Source: Myxococcales bacterium (GTDB lineage Bacteria; Myxococcota_A; Polyangia; Polyangiales; GCA-016699535). From it: a stretch of DNA of 64,000 nt. A program made the position numbers and the translations under genes. Under the pieces are notes generated by a model, which was given only the letters and a program-made list of their open reading frames with translations, searched no databases and had not been told where the DNA came from. Shown in pieces: positions 44,846 through 54,141 of this stretch (positions are counted from its first letter, which is position 1; every line of letters begins with the position of its first letter). The stretch lies in contig JACKDX010000002.1 in assembly GCA_020633325.1 (NCBI GenBank), positions 496,001 to 560,000 on the forward strand. The letters run 5' to 3'.

Positions 44846-45540
44846 TAGGGTTTGTCCCCTTCCTCGGTCGGCGTCAGCTGCTGTAGCTGCTGAAGCGCGG
44901 TTGGAACGGTGTTGGGCGAGACCATATATTGCACGAGACTAAACGACTGTTTTCGCGTTCCCTCCTTCCATTCAATAGCGATTTCGACCCGACGCACCTG
45001 CTCTTCAATGGTGGGCGCCAAAAGCGGATAAACATATTGAAGCGCCAGCTGAGTGAAGTCGCCCGATTGGAGACTTTGTTCGTCGAGAATGGCGCCAGCC
45101 TGCTCGCTGAGTGACGGGGCATCGGCCCTCGGTTCGACCTCGGCGCCCGTTGCGGGCGGCATTGTAGCCCCCGCATTGCTGCTTGAGCCTGCGGAATCGG
45201 GCGGTGAGTCTTCACCGGTCAGGGTGGAGGTTGGCAAGTGAATGCGGGTTACCTTCCACGTGCAGACGTAATCTTTGATATCGGCATCTTCGCAGCAGGA
45301 ATCTTCGCCGTCGAGGGAAAGGGCCGGCATCCCCTCACGCGCGAGTCGCTCCTCGATTTCACCCATTTTGCAGCGGGCCAGAATCGCGGCGACCGAGGTT
45401 TTCTTTGCGCGATTGGCCATGTGAATGGCGCCAGCCTCGCTTGAAAAGATGGCGGTTAAGGCGATCCCCAAAATCGCCACCGCAATCATCACCTCCAGAA
45501 TGGAGAAAGCTTGGCCAGACTTGCCTAACCGTGCGATCAT
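44845..45540 (-). CDS. gspI: Type II secretion minor pseudopilin GspI
   Basis: 231 residues, longer than usual because of a Ser/Ala/Pro-rich insert at about 108-150 (DSAGSSSNAGATMPPATG). Prepilin signal SGQA|FSILEVMIAVAILGIALTAIFSS, with Ala rather than Gly at the cleavage site. GspI nucleates the pseudopilus tip with GspJ and GspK. Confidence 0.93.
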   Translation of the reverse strand: MIARLGKSGQAFSILEVMIAVAILGIALTAIFSSEAGAIHMANRAKKTSVAAILARCKMGEIEERLAREGMPALSLDGEDSCCEDADIKDYVCTWKVTRIHLPTSTLTGEDSPPDSAGSSSNAGATMPPATGAEVEPRADAPSLSEQAGAILDEQSLQSGDFTQLALQYVYPLLAPTIEEQVRRVEIAIEWKEGTRKQSFSLVQYMVSPNTVPTALQQLQQLTPTEEGDKP

Positions 45541-46256
45541 TCTTCGTTCTCGACTTCCGAATAGTCGTCAGCCTCACTCGCCCAATCATAATCAGGTTCA
45601 AATGCACCCTGATGAATGGTGCCCCGCGCGGTCAGGGGATGTAGCTCAACAGAATAGGTGTAACTGCCCGTGTTGTCCGCGACTTGAACCACGGCATGCT
45701 CTGTTTGACCGTTCGGAAAAAAATATATGGCGCCGGTGCCGCTGGTGATGGGCTCAGGAGCGTGTGGAACAATCAACTTCCGAATCGTAACCCGCGTTGA
45801 TCCCAGGCGCTGCTCAGCAAAGCGCTTGATAGCACTTCCATCCGAACCCACTATGGCGGAAAAAGGATCGCTCGGTTCTCGCGGCTCGAACGTGGTCGAG
45901 AGCCGCGCTTTGGCCAGAGACCATGGATCGACCGCACCCGCCTTAGACGTGGCGCGCCCAGCCGAGTTACCTCGGCTAAGCACCACCTCTCCCTGCGCCT
46001 CTTCAATTGAAAACTTATGCGACTCGAAATTTAACAGTACCCGGACTGTCTTATGTTGGGATACAGCCCGCGTATAGGCGAATCTTGACGCGGCCATCAA
46101 ACGCACGCACGCCGAGCGCACCTGGCTTCGTGTATTTGCCCCGAGGGCGAACGATACGGTGGTGCTGGCGACTGCTAACAGCGCCAGAACGATTAGGATC
46201 TCAATGAGGCTCATCCCCTGCCTTATTTGAGCGCTGTGGGCTTGCCGGCGGATCAT
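45537..46256 (-). CDS. gspH: Type II secretion minor pseudopilin GspH
   Basis: 239 residues. Prepilin signal IRQG|MSLIEILIVLALLAVASTTVSF; then VRLMAASRFAYTRAVSQHKTVRVLLNFESHKFSIEE, the GspH beta-rich pattern, and IYFFPNGQTEHAVVQV. Overlaps gspG stop by 1 bp and gspI start by 4 bp. GspH links the tip complex with the GspG shaft. Confidence 0.93.
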   Translation of the reverse strand: MIRRQAHSAQIRQGMSLIEILIVLALLAVASTTVSFALGANTRSQVRSACVRLMAASRFAYTRAVSQHKTVRVLLNFESHKFSIEEAQGEVVLSRGNSAGRATSKAGAVDPWSLAKARLSTTFEPREPSDPFSAIVGSDGSAIKRFAEQRLGSTRVTIRKLIVPHAPEPITSGTGAIYFFPNGQTEHAVVQVADNTGSYTYSVELHPLTARGTIHQGAFEPDYDWASEADDYSEVENEE

Positions 46257-46639
46257 TATTTCAGATCATCCTCCGAACCCATTTCTCCATCCGGCCCACC
46301 AGATGAAACCTCGACATCTTCCCCGTTGCATTCAATCTGAAAGGCATTCCCCCAGGCATCCACGGTTCGTACGTCCTTATCCAGAAATCGATTGTCGACT
46401 AAATCCTGAATTGTTGGACAACCCGTATTATCGGAGAGCCAAAGGATCGCTGCGGAGCGGACGGTTTGAATATCCGCTGTGGTCTGTTTGACTTTGGCCC
46501 TATTAAACTGCGGAATTAGAGCGAAACCCACTCCAGCCATCACGAGCGCGATGATTGCCATCACGATCATGATTTCAACCAGCGTCATGCCGAGTTGAGC
46601 ACGATGGGCCTTTTTGCTTTTGTCAGTTAGATTGTTCAC
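46256..46639 (-). CDS. gspG: Type II secretion major pseudopilin GspG
   Basis: 127 residues from GTG 46639, with AGGAGA upstream. Prepilin signal RAQLG|MTLVEIMIVMAIIALVMAGVGF with E5. The C-terminal part holds DAWGNAFQIEC and the calcium-binding loop SGGPDGEMGSEDDLK, diagnostic of GspG, the subunit of the pseudopilus shaft. Confidence 0.96.
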   Translation of the reverse strand: MNNLTDKSKKAHRAQLGMTLVEIMIVMAIIALVMAGVGFALIPQFNRAKVKQTTADIQTVRSAAILWLSDNTGCPTIQDLVDNRFLDKDVRTVDAWGNAFQIECNGEDVEVSSGGPDGEMGSEDDLK

Positions 46640-46653
46640 CAGAATCTCCTTTT

Positions 46654-47079
46654 CTAATAGATGTTATCCGCGTCAAAGAACGAGCCACTCGGGCCCGCGG
46701 AAAATACTTCAAATCCGTGTGCATCCAGCGGGCTTGGACAAAGGACATGAAGTTCGTGCCCCCACCCATCTGTGGGTATGCCAGAGAACTCATGTTCGGA
46801 ATTTTCCTGGCTCCCAAAAAGCGCCACAAGCGAGTCAGGGCAGCGCCCGTGCTGGATCTCGTAGACGTATAAGGCTTGCTTTACCTGCTGGATGGCAGCA
46901 TAGGTTTTGTGAGTTCGCGCCTGAGCATCCAGAACGCGCGAGAGAATCCATATCAACGTAGCCGCCACGAGTACGGCGAGGAGCGCCTTCCATCTTCGAT
47001 GACCCAGTGCGTCTCGTACAAATCCTAGTTTGCCTTCCCAAGGCAACGGAATGCTTCGTTTCGTTCGACGATACCGCAT
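46654..47079 (-). CDS. GspG-like protein lacking a prepilin signal, within the gsp operon
   Basis: 141 residues. The C-terminal half matches the GspG domain: TYAAIQQVKQALYVYEIQHGRCPDSLVAL, then GIPTDGWGHELHVLCPS and the closing FEVFSAGPSGSFFDADN. But the N-terminus is a basic stretch (MRYRRTKRSIPLPWEG) and then an ordinary membrane anchor, RRWKALLAVLVAATLIWILSRV, without the G|FTLIE-type cleavage site and E5. So it should not be processed by prepilin peptidase and may be a permanently anchored GspG-like partner, for instance at the pseudopilus base. It sits between gspF and gspG with gaps of 1 and 14 bp. Confidence 0.8.
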   Translation of the reverse strand: MRYRRTKRSIPLPWEGKLGFVRDALGHRRWKALLAVLVAATLIWILSRVLDAQARTHKTYAAIQQVKQALYVYEIQHGRCPDSLVALFGSQENSEHEFSGIPTDGWGHELHVLCPSPLDAHGFEVFSAGPSGSFFDADNIY

Positions 47080-47080
47080 G

Positions 47081-48304
47081 TCAGCCTATAAACTCGTTGA
47101 GCTTCATGAGCGGCATGAGTATCGAGAATGCAATGCTCCCGGCAATACCGCCCATGACAACTATCATTATCGGCTCGAGTAACGCAGTCATGGTGGCGAG
47201 TTTGCTCTCAACCTGGCTGTCATATGCAGCCGCCACATTCTCAAGCATCTCTTCGAGTTGGCCTGAACGCTCACCAATGGCGATCATGTGGGTGACAATC
47301 GGAGGGAACCGACCACTCCTCTTGATGGGATCCGCTATGCTTTCGCCCTCTCGCACTGAATTGCGCGCGTCTTCAATCACCTTCATCAATGCGGTATTTC
47401 CCAGTACCCGACGACTTGTCTCCATTGCACTTAGCATGGGGACGCCACTTGAGAGCATGGTGGCGAGCGTCCGTGAGAAACGCGTCACTGCGATCATCAC
47501 CACGAGTGATCCCAACTGGGGAACGCGCAAGATGAACAGGTCCCATTTATCCCGCCCCTCTGGCGTCGCTTTCCATCTGCGAAAGGCATAGACCCCGCTC
47601 GCGCCCACCAAGAGCAACGCCCACCAGTACCCGGATATGACGTTGCTGACAAGAATCAAAACACGCGTATACCACGGTAATACTTGATTAAAATCTTGGA
47701 AAATGGAGGTGACTTTCGGCACCACCACCACCATCATGAGCCCCACGACCGCGGTGCCCATGAGCGCCATGAAAATGGGGTAGGCCATCGCGCTGAGAAC
47801 TTTGCTCTTTAGCCGTGCTTGGGCCTCCAAGAACTCGGCAAGTCGAGCAAGAACGGTTTCCAGAGTACCGGAGCTCTCGCCTGCTGCGACCATGCTTACG
47901 TAAAGATCACTGAATTGTTTGGGGTGTTCGCCCAACGCTTCAGCGAGGCTAATACCCTCATTGACCTTCGCACGCGTCTGATTGAACGCCGACTGGAGAT
48001 CAGGTTTCTCGAGCTGCTCGATCAAGGCGTTCAATGCGTCCACGAGGGGTATGCCGCTCTTAAGTAAGGTGGCGAGTTGGCGGGTGGCCAGTGCTAGATC
48101 GGCGGTTGAAACGCGATTGAGCCATCGCTTGATACTAATGCCTGAATCACCCGCGATTTCATGGGAGGTCTTCTCCTGTACCTTAGTTACAAGAACACCA
48201 TCTCGGCGCAGAAGCTGTCGGAGGGCTTTGGGACTATCAGCGTCTCGGACGCCTTTGATGATCTTCCCCTCGCCGCTCACGCCTTGCCACGCAAACACTG
48301 TCAT
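47081..48304 (-). CDS. gspF: Type II secretion inner-membrane platform protein GspF
   Basis: 407 residues. Two T2SSF domains (about 70-195 and 273-395), with RQLATLLKSGIPLVDAL, AMAYPIFMALMGTAVVGLMMVVVVPKV, RFSRTLATMLSSGVPMLSAMETS and LLEPIMIVVMGGIAGSIAFSILMP. It is the polytopic inner-membrane core. Overlaps gspE by 4 bp. Confidence 0.96.
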   Translation of the reverse strand: MTVFAWQGVSGEGKIIKGVRDADSPKALRQLLRRDGVLVTKVQEKTSHEIAGDSGISIKRWLNRVSTADLALATRQLATLLKSGIPLVDALNALIEQLEKPDLQSAFNQTRAKVNEGISLAEALGEHPKQFSDLYVSMVAAGESSGTLETVLARLAEFLEAQARLKSKVLSAMAYPIFMALMGTAVVGLMMVVVVPKVTSIFQDFNQVLPWYTRVLILVSNVISGYWWALLLVGASGVYAFRRWKATPEGRDKWDLFILRVPQLGSLVVMIAVTRFSRTLATMLSSGVPMLSAMETSRRVLGNTALMKVIEDARNSVREGESIADPIKRSGRFPPIVTHMIAIGERSGQLEEMLENVAAAYDSQVESKLATMTALLEPIMIVVMGGIAGSIAFSILMPLMKLNEFIG

Positions 48305-50058
48305 GGCTGCTCCAGTTCGCCCGCTTGGGTGGCGGCCAACACCTCTTCAATGCTCGTCCATCCGGCCAGCACCTGTCGTCCGCCATCTTCGCGCAAAGAA
48401 CGCATGCCCCGTTGGACCGCAACGCGATGTAAGGTCTTGGAGTCGCTGCTGCTGTTGATCTCGCGGCGAATGGCTTCATCGACGACGAGAAGCTCATAAA
48501 TCCCTAGTCGGCCCCGATAGCCCGTTCCCGCGCATTTTTCACATCCCACTGGCCTGTAAAAAGTGGCGTCGCTAGAGAGTGACCGGGAGGCCATCGAGGC
48601 AGGGTCCTCTGAATCGCCAAGCTTGATGGAAGGATTCGTCTGCGTAGGAACCAGATCCGGATTGATGCCCAATGCCCGCACTTCCTCGCTTCCCGGATGG
48701 TAAAGTTGGCGACACTCGAGACAAAGGCGCCGTACCAATCGCTGAGCCAATACAGCCACAAGCGTCGACGAGATATGAAACGGCTGAACGCCCATCTCAG
48801 CAAGCCGCGTCACCGCTCCTGAAGCATCGTTGGTGTGAAGGGTAGAGAGCACCAAATGGCCCGTGAGCGATGCATGGATTGCGATCTCCGCCGTTTCGTG
48901 ATCGCGGATTTCGCCAACCATGATGACATCCGGATCCTGACGCAAAAAGCTTCGCAATCCCGAGGCAAACGACAGACCGATGCGGGGTTGAATCTGCATC
49001 TGGCCAATGCCTCGCAGCTCATATTCGACAGGGTCTTCAACGGTGAGAATATTGATGCCCGGTTTATTGAGTTTGTTGAGGCACGCATAGAGCGTCGTGG
49101 TTTTTCCTGATCCCGTAGGCCCGGTCACAAGAATGATGCCGTCTGGCCGCTCGATCAGCGACTCCATGAGCGAGAGCTGCTCCCTGTCAAATCCCAGCTC
49201 CGGCAAGTCGAGCAAGACTTGTTCCTTGTCCAAGAGGCGCATGACTATCCGCTCGCCCCGAGACGTTGGAATCGTCGAGACACGAACGTCCACCAATTTG
49301 CCAGCGATTTTCTTGGTGATGCGGCCATCTTGGGGAAGCCGTTTTTCAGCGATATTGAGGCCCGCCTCAATCTTCACGCGACTGACAATCGATGGCAGAA
49401 AACCCTTGTGCGCGGTACGCACGGGATAAAGCTCGCCATCAATACGGTAGCGTACCACTACCTCGTGGTCTGAGGGCTCAATGTGAATGTCGGAGACGCG
49501 ATCACGCACAGCATGATAGAACAAGTTATTGACCCAACGGATGACGGGAGCCTCATCGGTCATGTCGATGAGGTCTTGAAGTTCCTCCTCTTCTTTTCCG
49601 TCTTTGGCTTCCGCAAGAGCGGTCTCGTCCTTGCGTTCGTAAACGCGGTTGATGGCATCGACAATGGTGTCTTCGAGTGCGGCCACAGGCAGCGTTGGCT
49701 TTCCCAATAAGACGCGTAGATCATCAAGTGCGGATAGTTCCAAGGGGTGAGCCGTTGCCACATGCACCACGCCGTCGCGCTCATACATCGGCAGAAGTCG
49801 ATGGTGACGTGCGAACGCAATGGGAATGGCATTGATGAGTTCGGCTGGCACCTCTTCTGTCTTGATGTGCTCGACCACGGGCATGCCCAGCTCCTCAGCA
49901 ATGGCCGTCAGAAGTTGCTTCTCGTCCAAAAGGCGTCGGTTCACGAGCACCTGCGCCAAAGTAATTCGATCGCGTTCGGCCGTCGCCGCCGCGTCTGTCA
50001 GCTGCTCGGCTGGGACCGTCCCACGCCGCAGCAATATTTCACTGAGAAACTCCGGCAT
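48301..50058 (-). CDS. gspE: Type II secretion ATPase GspE
   Basis: 585 residues. N1 domain binding GspL (FLSEILLRRG onward), Walker A GPTGSGKT (313-320), Asp box VSDIHIEP, Walker B in RQDPDVIMVGEIRDHETAEIA, His box LVLSTLHTNDASGAVTRL. The zinc motif is a tetracysteine: CLEC near 447 and CEKC near 512. It powers pseudopilus assembly. Overlaps gspD stop region by 20 bp. Confidence 0.96.
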   Translation of the reverse strand: MPEFLSEILLRRGTVPAEQLTDAAATAERDRITLAQVLVNRRLLDEKQLLTAIAEELGMPVVEHIKTEEVPAELINAIPIAFARHHRLLPMYERDGVVHVATAHPLELSALDDLRVLLGKPTLPVAALEDTIVDAINRVYERKDETALAEAKDGKEEEELQDLIDMTDEAPVIRWVNNLFYHAVRDRVSDIHIEPSDHEVVVRYRIDGELYPVRTAHKGFLPSIVSRVKIEAGLNIAEKRLPQDGRITKKIAGKLVDVRVSTIPTSRGERIVMRLLDKEQVLLDLPELGFDREQLSLMESLIERPDGIILVTGPTGSGKTTTLYACLNKLNKPGINILTVEDPVEYELRGIGQMQIQPRIGLSFASGLRSFLRQDPDVIMVGEIRDHETAEIAIHASLTGHLVLSTLHTNDASGAVTRLAEMGVQPFHISSTLVAVLAQRLVRRLCLECRQLYHPGSEEVRALGINPDLVPTQTNPSIKLGDSEDPASMASRSLSSDATFYRPVGCEKCAGTGYRGRLGIYELLVVDEAIRREINSSSDSKTLHRVAVQRGMRSLREDGGRQVLAGWTSIEEVLAATQAGELEQP

Positions 50059-52843
50059 TGCTCTCCTCGCTAGGGCCTGCTGGTGACGTCGGTGGCGGGG
50101 CCTCTGGGTCGCCTGGCCTTATAAAGGGAATAATGGGTGGACGGTCAGGCGTTTCGGAACTTGTCCCGTCGCCGTTTGAGGGAGGGAAAAAAGAGCGCTC
50201 GTACTCATCTTGCGCCATCGATGGATTGCCTTCAGGACCGACCACCATAGAAGTCGAGGTGTCATTCGACTGTGAGGGCTCCGCCGCGCCTAAGGGGGCG
50301 CGTGGATTGTGCTCAAGCTGGGGTTTCGATTGAGCTTCTTCATACAGCCGATGCTCTTCGCGAATCGTGGTGATTTCGCTCACCATTTCAGCAAGTAGCC
50401 CGCGAGTACGCGAGTAATCCATCGGCGGCGTGTAATCGTCGTCGCTAAAGACCATGTACCTATCCAAGAATTCCTGACGTTCCCGCATTTTACGTTCAAA
50501 GATCGCGCGAAGATCGGCGGGCTCCCGAACCACGTACGGTGTAAGAAACAGCAGCAAATTGGATTTACGTGTCTGGCGCTTGGTATTGCGGAATAGCGCT
50601 CCCAAGAGCGGAATATCCCCCAAGATGGGCACCTTTGTCTCGGACGTAGATAACGTGTCACGCATCAAGCCACCGATCACCACAGTTTCCTGGTCACGCA
50701 CCGCGAGTTGCGTTTTGGCGGTGCGCTTGGTGATGGACCGTACGCCCAGTGTGCCTTCGGTGGAGGCCCCAGCCTCCGAGATCTCTTCCTGAATCTCAAG
50801 GCGGATCTCGTTGTCATCGTTAATGTGAGGCGTGATACGAATGGTGGTGCCCACATCTTGGCGGGGCACCGCGCCCAAGCCAAATCCTCCAAGTGCACCG
50901 AGGGCACCCAGTCCACCGAGTGCACCCGCCGCGTTCTGTTGGCCGCCGGCTGCGCCCGAGAGTGCAGCCGGGTTGATTCCCCCGAGCCCTGACGTCTGTA
51001 AGGGCACGTTTTCGCCAATGCTGATCTCAGCTTCCTCGTTGTCCATCGCAATCAAATGTGGAGTGGCCAAAATGTTAGCGTCGGACGAGTTCGCCATTGC
51101 AGTCAGGGCGACGCCAAAGGCGGGCAGGGTAAGTCCGATATTCTGTGCGGTCTGCACCTCGGGACCCCGGACGCCCACGGCCAAACCGGTCAACAGCGTG
51201 GGATCAAAGTTGACGGTCTTGTTGGCTTGCCAACCCAAGACGCCTAGAGAACCATCCTCTGGTTGGTTGGCGATGCCGCCGTGAAATGCCATGCCAAGTT
51301 GGCGGGAACGGTCGACGGTGAGATCCATGATGACGGCCTCGATAAACACCTGGCGTCTACGCTGATCGAGCTTCTCGATGATAGGCCGAAGGGTGACATA
51401 GTCGTGCATCGAAGCGGTGATCACGAGTGCGTTATTAGCGGGATGGGCGGTTATCTTGATGGCGCCTTCAAACTCTGCGCTCGTGGCGGGCTGAGCCGCC
51501 GCAGCATCACTTCCGCCCTTGCCACCCCGTGAGGGGCGCGATCCGCTTGTGGACCCTGCAAGCTCACTGAGCGTTTTGGCTATCTGCTCGGAGTCACCAT
51601 GCTGGAGGTAATGGATATGAATGCGGCCTTCGCCCTCGAATGACTTATCGAGCTCGCGGATAATCTCCAGCATGCGCATATACGCCTGTTCGGTTGCGAC
51701 GATAATCAGCGAGTTTGAGCGCTCATCGGCCAGAATCTTTGTTACGCGAGAGTCTCCGGCCCTCGCGCCGACGGTGGTTGGGCCTGAATCACCTGATGAT
51801 TTGCTTGAGCGCGCAGAGGGGGAGCTTCCCGAGGAGGGCGAGTGAGATGGCGGCTTTGAGCCCGTGCTTTGGCCTGCGGGAAACATTTCATTGAGTGTCG
51901 CCGCAAGCTCTGAGGCGTTGGCGTAGAACACTGGCTCTATCCACACTTGTTCACCCGTCCGCGGCACATCAATATTCTCAAGAATGTTCATCATGCGCCG
52001 TATGTTCGAGCCCGTATCCGTGATGATCAAGGTATTGGTAGGCGCATACGCGGTAATGCTTCCTTCGCTCGAACTGAAGCGTCCAAGCAGTTGAGCGGTA
52101 TCCTCAGCAGTGACATTCTCTAGCCTATGCATGCGGGTGATATATCGATCATCGACGGGGGTTGCCTCTCCGGGCGCATAGGTGGTGAGTGGTTGCTTTT
52201 CGATTCCAGCGGACTCGACGATCTTGAGATACCGGCCCGAGGGAACCACCGAGAGTCCATTGATTTCTAGAATCGATAAAAACGCTTGGTACGCTTCGGC
52301 GGCAGTGACCTGAGTTGGTGCAAACACCGTGGCTTTAATATCCCGTGTCTTGCTCGGCAATATAAACCGCCGACCGGTAATCTGCGATATGAGCCTTACA
52401 AGCTCGGTCAGTCCGGCATCTTCAAGGTTAAATGTGATGCGCGTTCCCGGCGGTGTGGGCTTGTACTCGATCCCGGTCTCGAACGGCTTGATGGTCGTCG
52501 GCACATCTCCCGGCGCTTGCGGCCGATCGGGCGGTACTGGGGGAGAGGCGGGCGCGACGGGGGAGGTTGGCGGCGTGGGCGGCGCGGACGGCACGGCGTT
52601 GCCCGAAGGTGCCGCAGGCAAGATGCGCGGCGTTCGCTGAATCTGCACCGGCCGAGCCCGTCGCTCAGGGGCCTTGGGCGGTTCGGGCGATGGCTTGGGC
52701 TGCGCCCATGCTACGGGCGCATAAAGTATGAAAAGCGCCATAAAGCCGCTGAGGCCTCTCAACGGAAGCCCAAAGAAACGGCGTATCGAACGCGACTCTG
52801 CTGAATGAATCGGAGAATAGGTGTGGCGTCTGATAAGGCCCAT
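50039..52843 (-). CDS. gspD: Type II secretion outer-membrane secretin GspD
   Basis: 934 residues. Signal-like segment GLSGFMALFILYAPVAWA at 30-47, then a Pro-rich stretch, N0 (ITFNLEDAGLTELVRLISQITGRRF), N1 to N3 (repeated K/IVEP-type segments ending LDQRRRQVFIEAVIMDL), a Ser/Gly-rich insert at about 330-365, and a secretin barrel domain (GLTLPAFGVALTAMANSSDANILATPHLIAMDNEEAEISIGENVPLQTSG). The C-terminal extension (about 200 residues, Pro/Glu/Ser-rich) may be the pilotin- or envelope-interaction region. It is 4 bp upstream of gspC stop. Confidence 0.95.
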   Translation of the reverse strand: MGLIRRHTYSPIHSAESRSIRRFFGLPLRGLSGFMALFILYAPVAWAQPKPSPEPPKAPERRARPVQIQRTPRILPAAPSGNAVPSAPPTPPTSPVAPASPPVPPDRPQAPGDVPTTIKPFETGIEYKPTPPGTRITFNLEDAGLTELVRLISQITGRRFILPSKTRDIKATVFAPTQVTAAEAYQAFLSILEINGLSVVPSGRYLKIVESAGIEKQPLTTYAPGEATPVDDRYITRMHRLENVTAEDTAQLLGRFSSSEGSITAYAPTNTLIITDTGSNIRRMMNILENIDVPRTGEQVWIEPVFYANASELAATLNEMFPAGQSTGSKPPSHSPSSGSSPSARSSKSSGDSGPTTVGARAGDSRVTKILADERSNSLIIVATEQAYMRMLEIIRELDKSFEGEGRIHIHYLQHGDSEQIAKTLSELAGSTSGSRPSRGGKGGSDAAAAQPATSAEFEGAIKITAHPANNALVITASMHDYVTLRPIIEKLDQRRRQVFIEAVIMDLTVDRSRQLGMAFHGGIANQPEDGSLGVLGWQANKTVNFDPTLLTGLAVGVRGPEVQTAQNIGLTLPAFGVALTAMANSSDANILATPHLIAMDNEEAEISIGENVPLQTSGLGGINPAALSGAAGGQQNAAGALGGLGALGALGGFGLGAVPRQDVGTTIRITPHINDDNEIRLEIQEEISEAGASTEGTLGVRSITKRTAKTQLAVRDQETVVIGGLMRDTLSTSETKVPILGDIPLLGALFRNTKRQTRKSNLLLFLTPYVVREPADLRAIFERKMRERQEFLDRYMVFSDDDYTPPMDYSRTRGLLAEMVSEITTIREEHRLYEEAQSKPQLEHNPRAPLGAAEPSQSNDTSTSMVVGPEGNPSMAQDEYERSFFPPSNGDGTSSETPDRPPIIPFIRPGDPEAPPPTSPAGPSEESNAGVSQ

Positions 52844-52847
52844 AATG

Positions 52848-53858
52848 CTACCGGATGTTGTAGGTTAAGGTGACGGGCGCTCCGTTACGCAAAACGGAAA
52901 CCGTGAGGCTGCTTTCGTTACGCAATCGTGCATATGCTTGAAGGGCGGCACTGGGATCCGCCATGTCGAATCCATTGATGGTTCGCAGCACATCACCATT
53001 CTTCATGCCAATCGATGACAGCAATGTGTTCGGACGGATCGATGAGAGCCTGACCCCGCTCACCCGCTCCCCCTCTTTGATTGGGGTGATGCGGGCCGCC
53101 CGCATTAGAGCGGATTGATTTTCGAGCAATTTGTCCACGAGACTTCGCTTGATGTTGTAAGAGGTATCGCTCAGTTTTTCTATGCCCTGTTGCAGATCGG
53201 CGGCTGGTAGGTCCGTCGAATTGCTTGATAGCGTGCTCCGCATCAGTGTTTCCTCGGTTCCCGTCATGGCGGTAACGCTTGGGGATCCCCCCAACGGTCG
53301 CGTACCCATCGCCGGAGAAAACATTGTTAGGGCACATAATCCCCCCGTACCCTTTCTCAAATACACGGCTTCGGACCTGATTTCTGCGATGGTTCGCCCA
53401 TCCACTGCCATGCCTTGCCGAAATAACAGTCCCCCCGCACCGGTGCTAATAGCAGCAAACGAATGCTCGGGAAGCTTCGGGATAGCGTACGACCCCACCA
53501 GCTTAAGGGCGCCATCGCATGGCGGGGGAGGAGCGTTCGGGTCGATGGTGACCGGTTCGTCCGAGGCCATCGCATCCACGGGCGCTTGATCCATCGGACC
53601 CAAAGCGGAATCAAAGATGTTTCGCTTGAGCACGCCTGAAGGATCCTGGCTGCTTCCCACCTTGGCGGACAGTCGGGAAGAGGAAAGCGCCGCGCGCAGC
53701 GAAGGGCGAGTGGGCTGAATGCTGGGATCGAGTGTGATGAAATTCGCGGCCAAAATACGCGTACACCCGTGCGCAAAAAGAAGCGCGCTTAGCACCATAC
53801 TTACGGCGATAATTCCAAACACCATCTGTTGCTGACGTACCTGAAAACGCAAGACCAT
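52848..53858 (-). CDS. gspC: Type II secretion protein GspC (PDZ domain type)
   Basis: 336 residues from ATG 53858, which has a GAGGGAT ribosome site (about 53864-53870); a TTG nine codons upstream would coincide with the promoter. A single membrane segment (MVFGIIAVSMVLSALLFAHGCTRIL), an HR domain around LVGSYAIPKLPEHSFAAIS, and a C-terminal PDZ-like domain (VSGVRLSSIRPNTLLSSIGMKNGDVLRTINGFDM). GspC couples GspD with the inner-membrane platform. First gene of the operon. Confidence 0.93.
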   Translation of the reverse strand: MVLRFQVRQQQMVFGIIAVSMVLSALLFAHGCTRILAANFITLDPSIQPTRPSLRAALSSSRLSAKVGSSQDPSGVLKRNIFDSALGPMDQAPVDAMASDEPVTIDPNAPPPPCDGALKLVGSYAIPKLPEHSFAAISTGAGGLLFRQGMAVDGRTIAEIRSEAVYLRKGTGGLCALTMFSPAMGTRPLGGSPSVTAMTGTEETLMRSTLSSNSTDLPAADLQQGIEKLSDTSYNIKRSLVDKLLENQSALMRAARITPIKEGERVSGVRLSSIRPNTLLSSIGMKNGDVLRTINGFDMADPSAALQAYARLRNESSLTVSVLRNGAPVTLTYNIR

Positions 53859-53880
53859 TCCGATCCCTCTATAAAGGGAT

Positions 53881-53897
53881 AGCAAGGGTCATGCCAA
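53881..53897 (-). promoter_or_regulatory. Candidate sigma-54 promoter for the gsp operon
   Basis: The minus strand reads T-TGGCATG-A-CCC-TTGCT, against the consensus YTGGCACGRNNNTTGCW: one mismatch (T for C in the -24 block). GG and GC are separated by the obligatory 10 bp. The -12 C is at 53882, so the transcript would start near 53870, where the GAGGGA ribosome site begins, 12 nt before the ATG. A palindrome lies about 100 bp upstream. Confidence 0.6.
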
Positions 53898-53971
53898 ACT
53901 TAATCTCGCGTGCGGATAAAGCCGTGAGACTAAGATAGAACGCGCGATGTGAGCGAAATCAATAATAAATT

Positions 53972-53993
53972 CAGATAATTATAAATATATCTG
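53972..53993. promoter_or_regulatory. Palindrome CAGATA-N10-TATCTG upstream of gsp promoter
   Basis: A 22-bp dyad with perfect 6-bp arms (53972-53977 and 53988-53993) inside an AT-rich stretch. It is 102-123 bp upstream of the predicted gspC start, the usual place for an enhancer-binding activator of sigma-54. It could equally be a chance hairpin in AT-rich DNA or part of the downstream gene's end region. Confidence 0.4.
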
Positions 53994-54141
53994 TCGCGCG
54001 AGTTCCGCAGGCACCTCCCGATTGGACGGGTAGGGGAGCGCTAGAATCGACAAGCTGACAGATCGCGCCCTCATGTCGAGGCGGCAATTGACAAAGTGAC
54101 ACGCCGAGCTCCCAAGCGCCCTCGAGCCGCCCAAGTGCACG

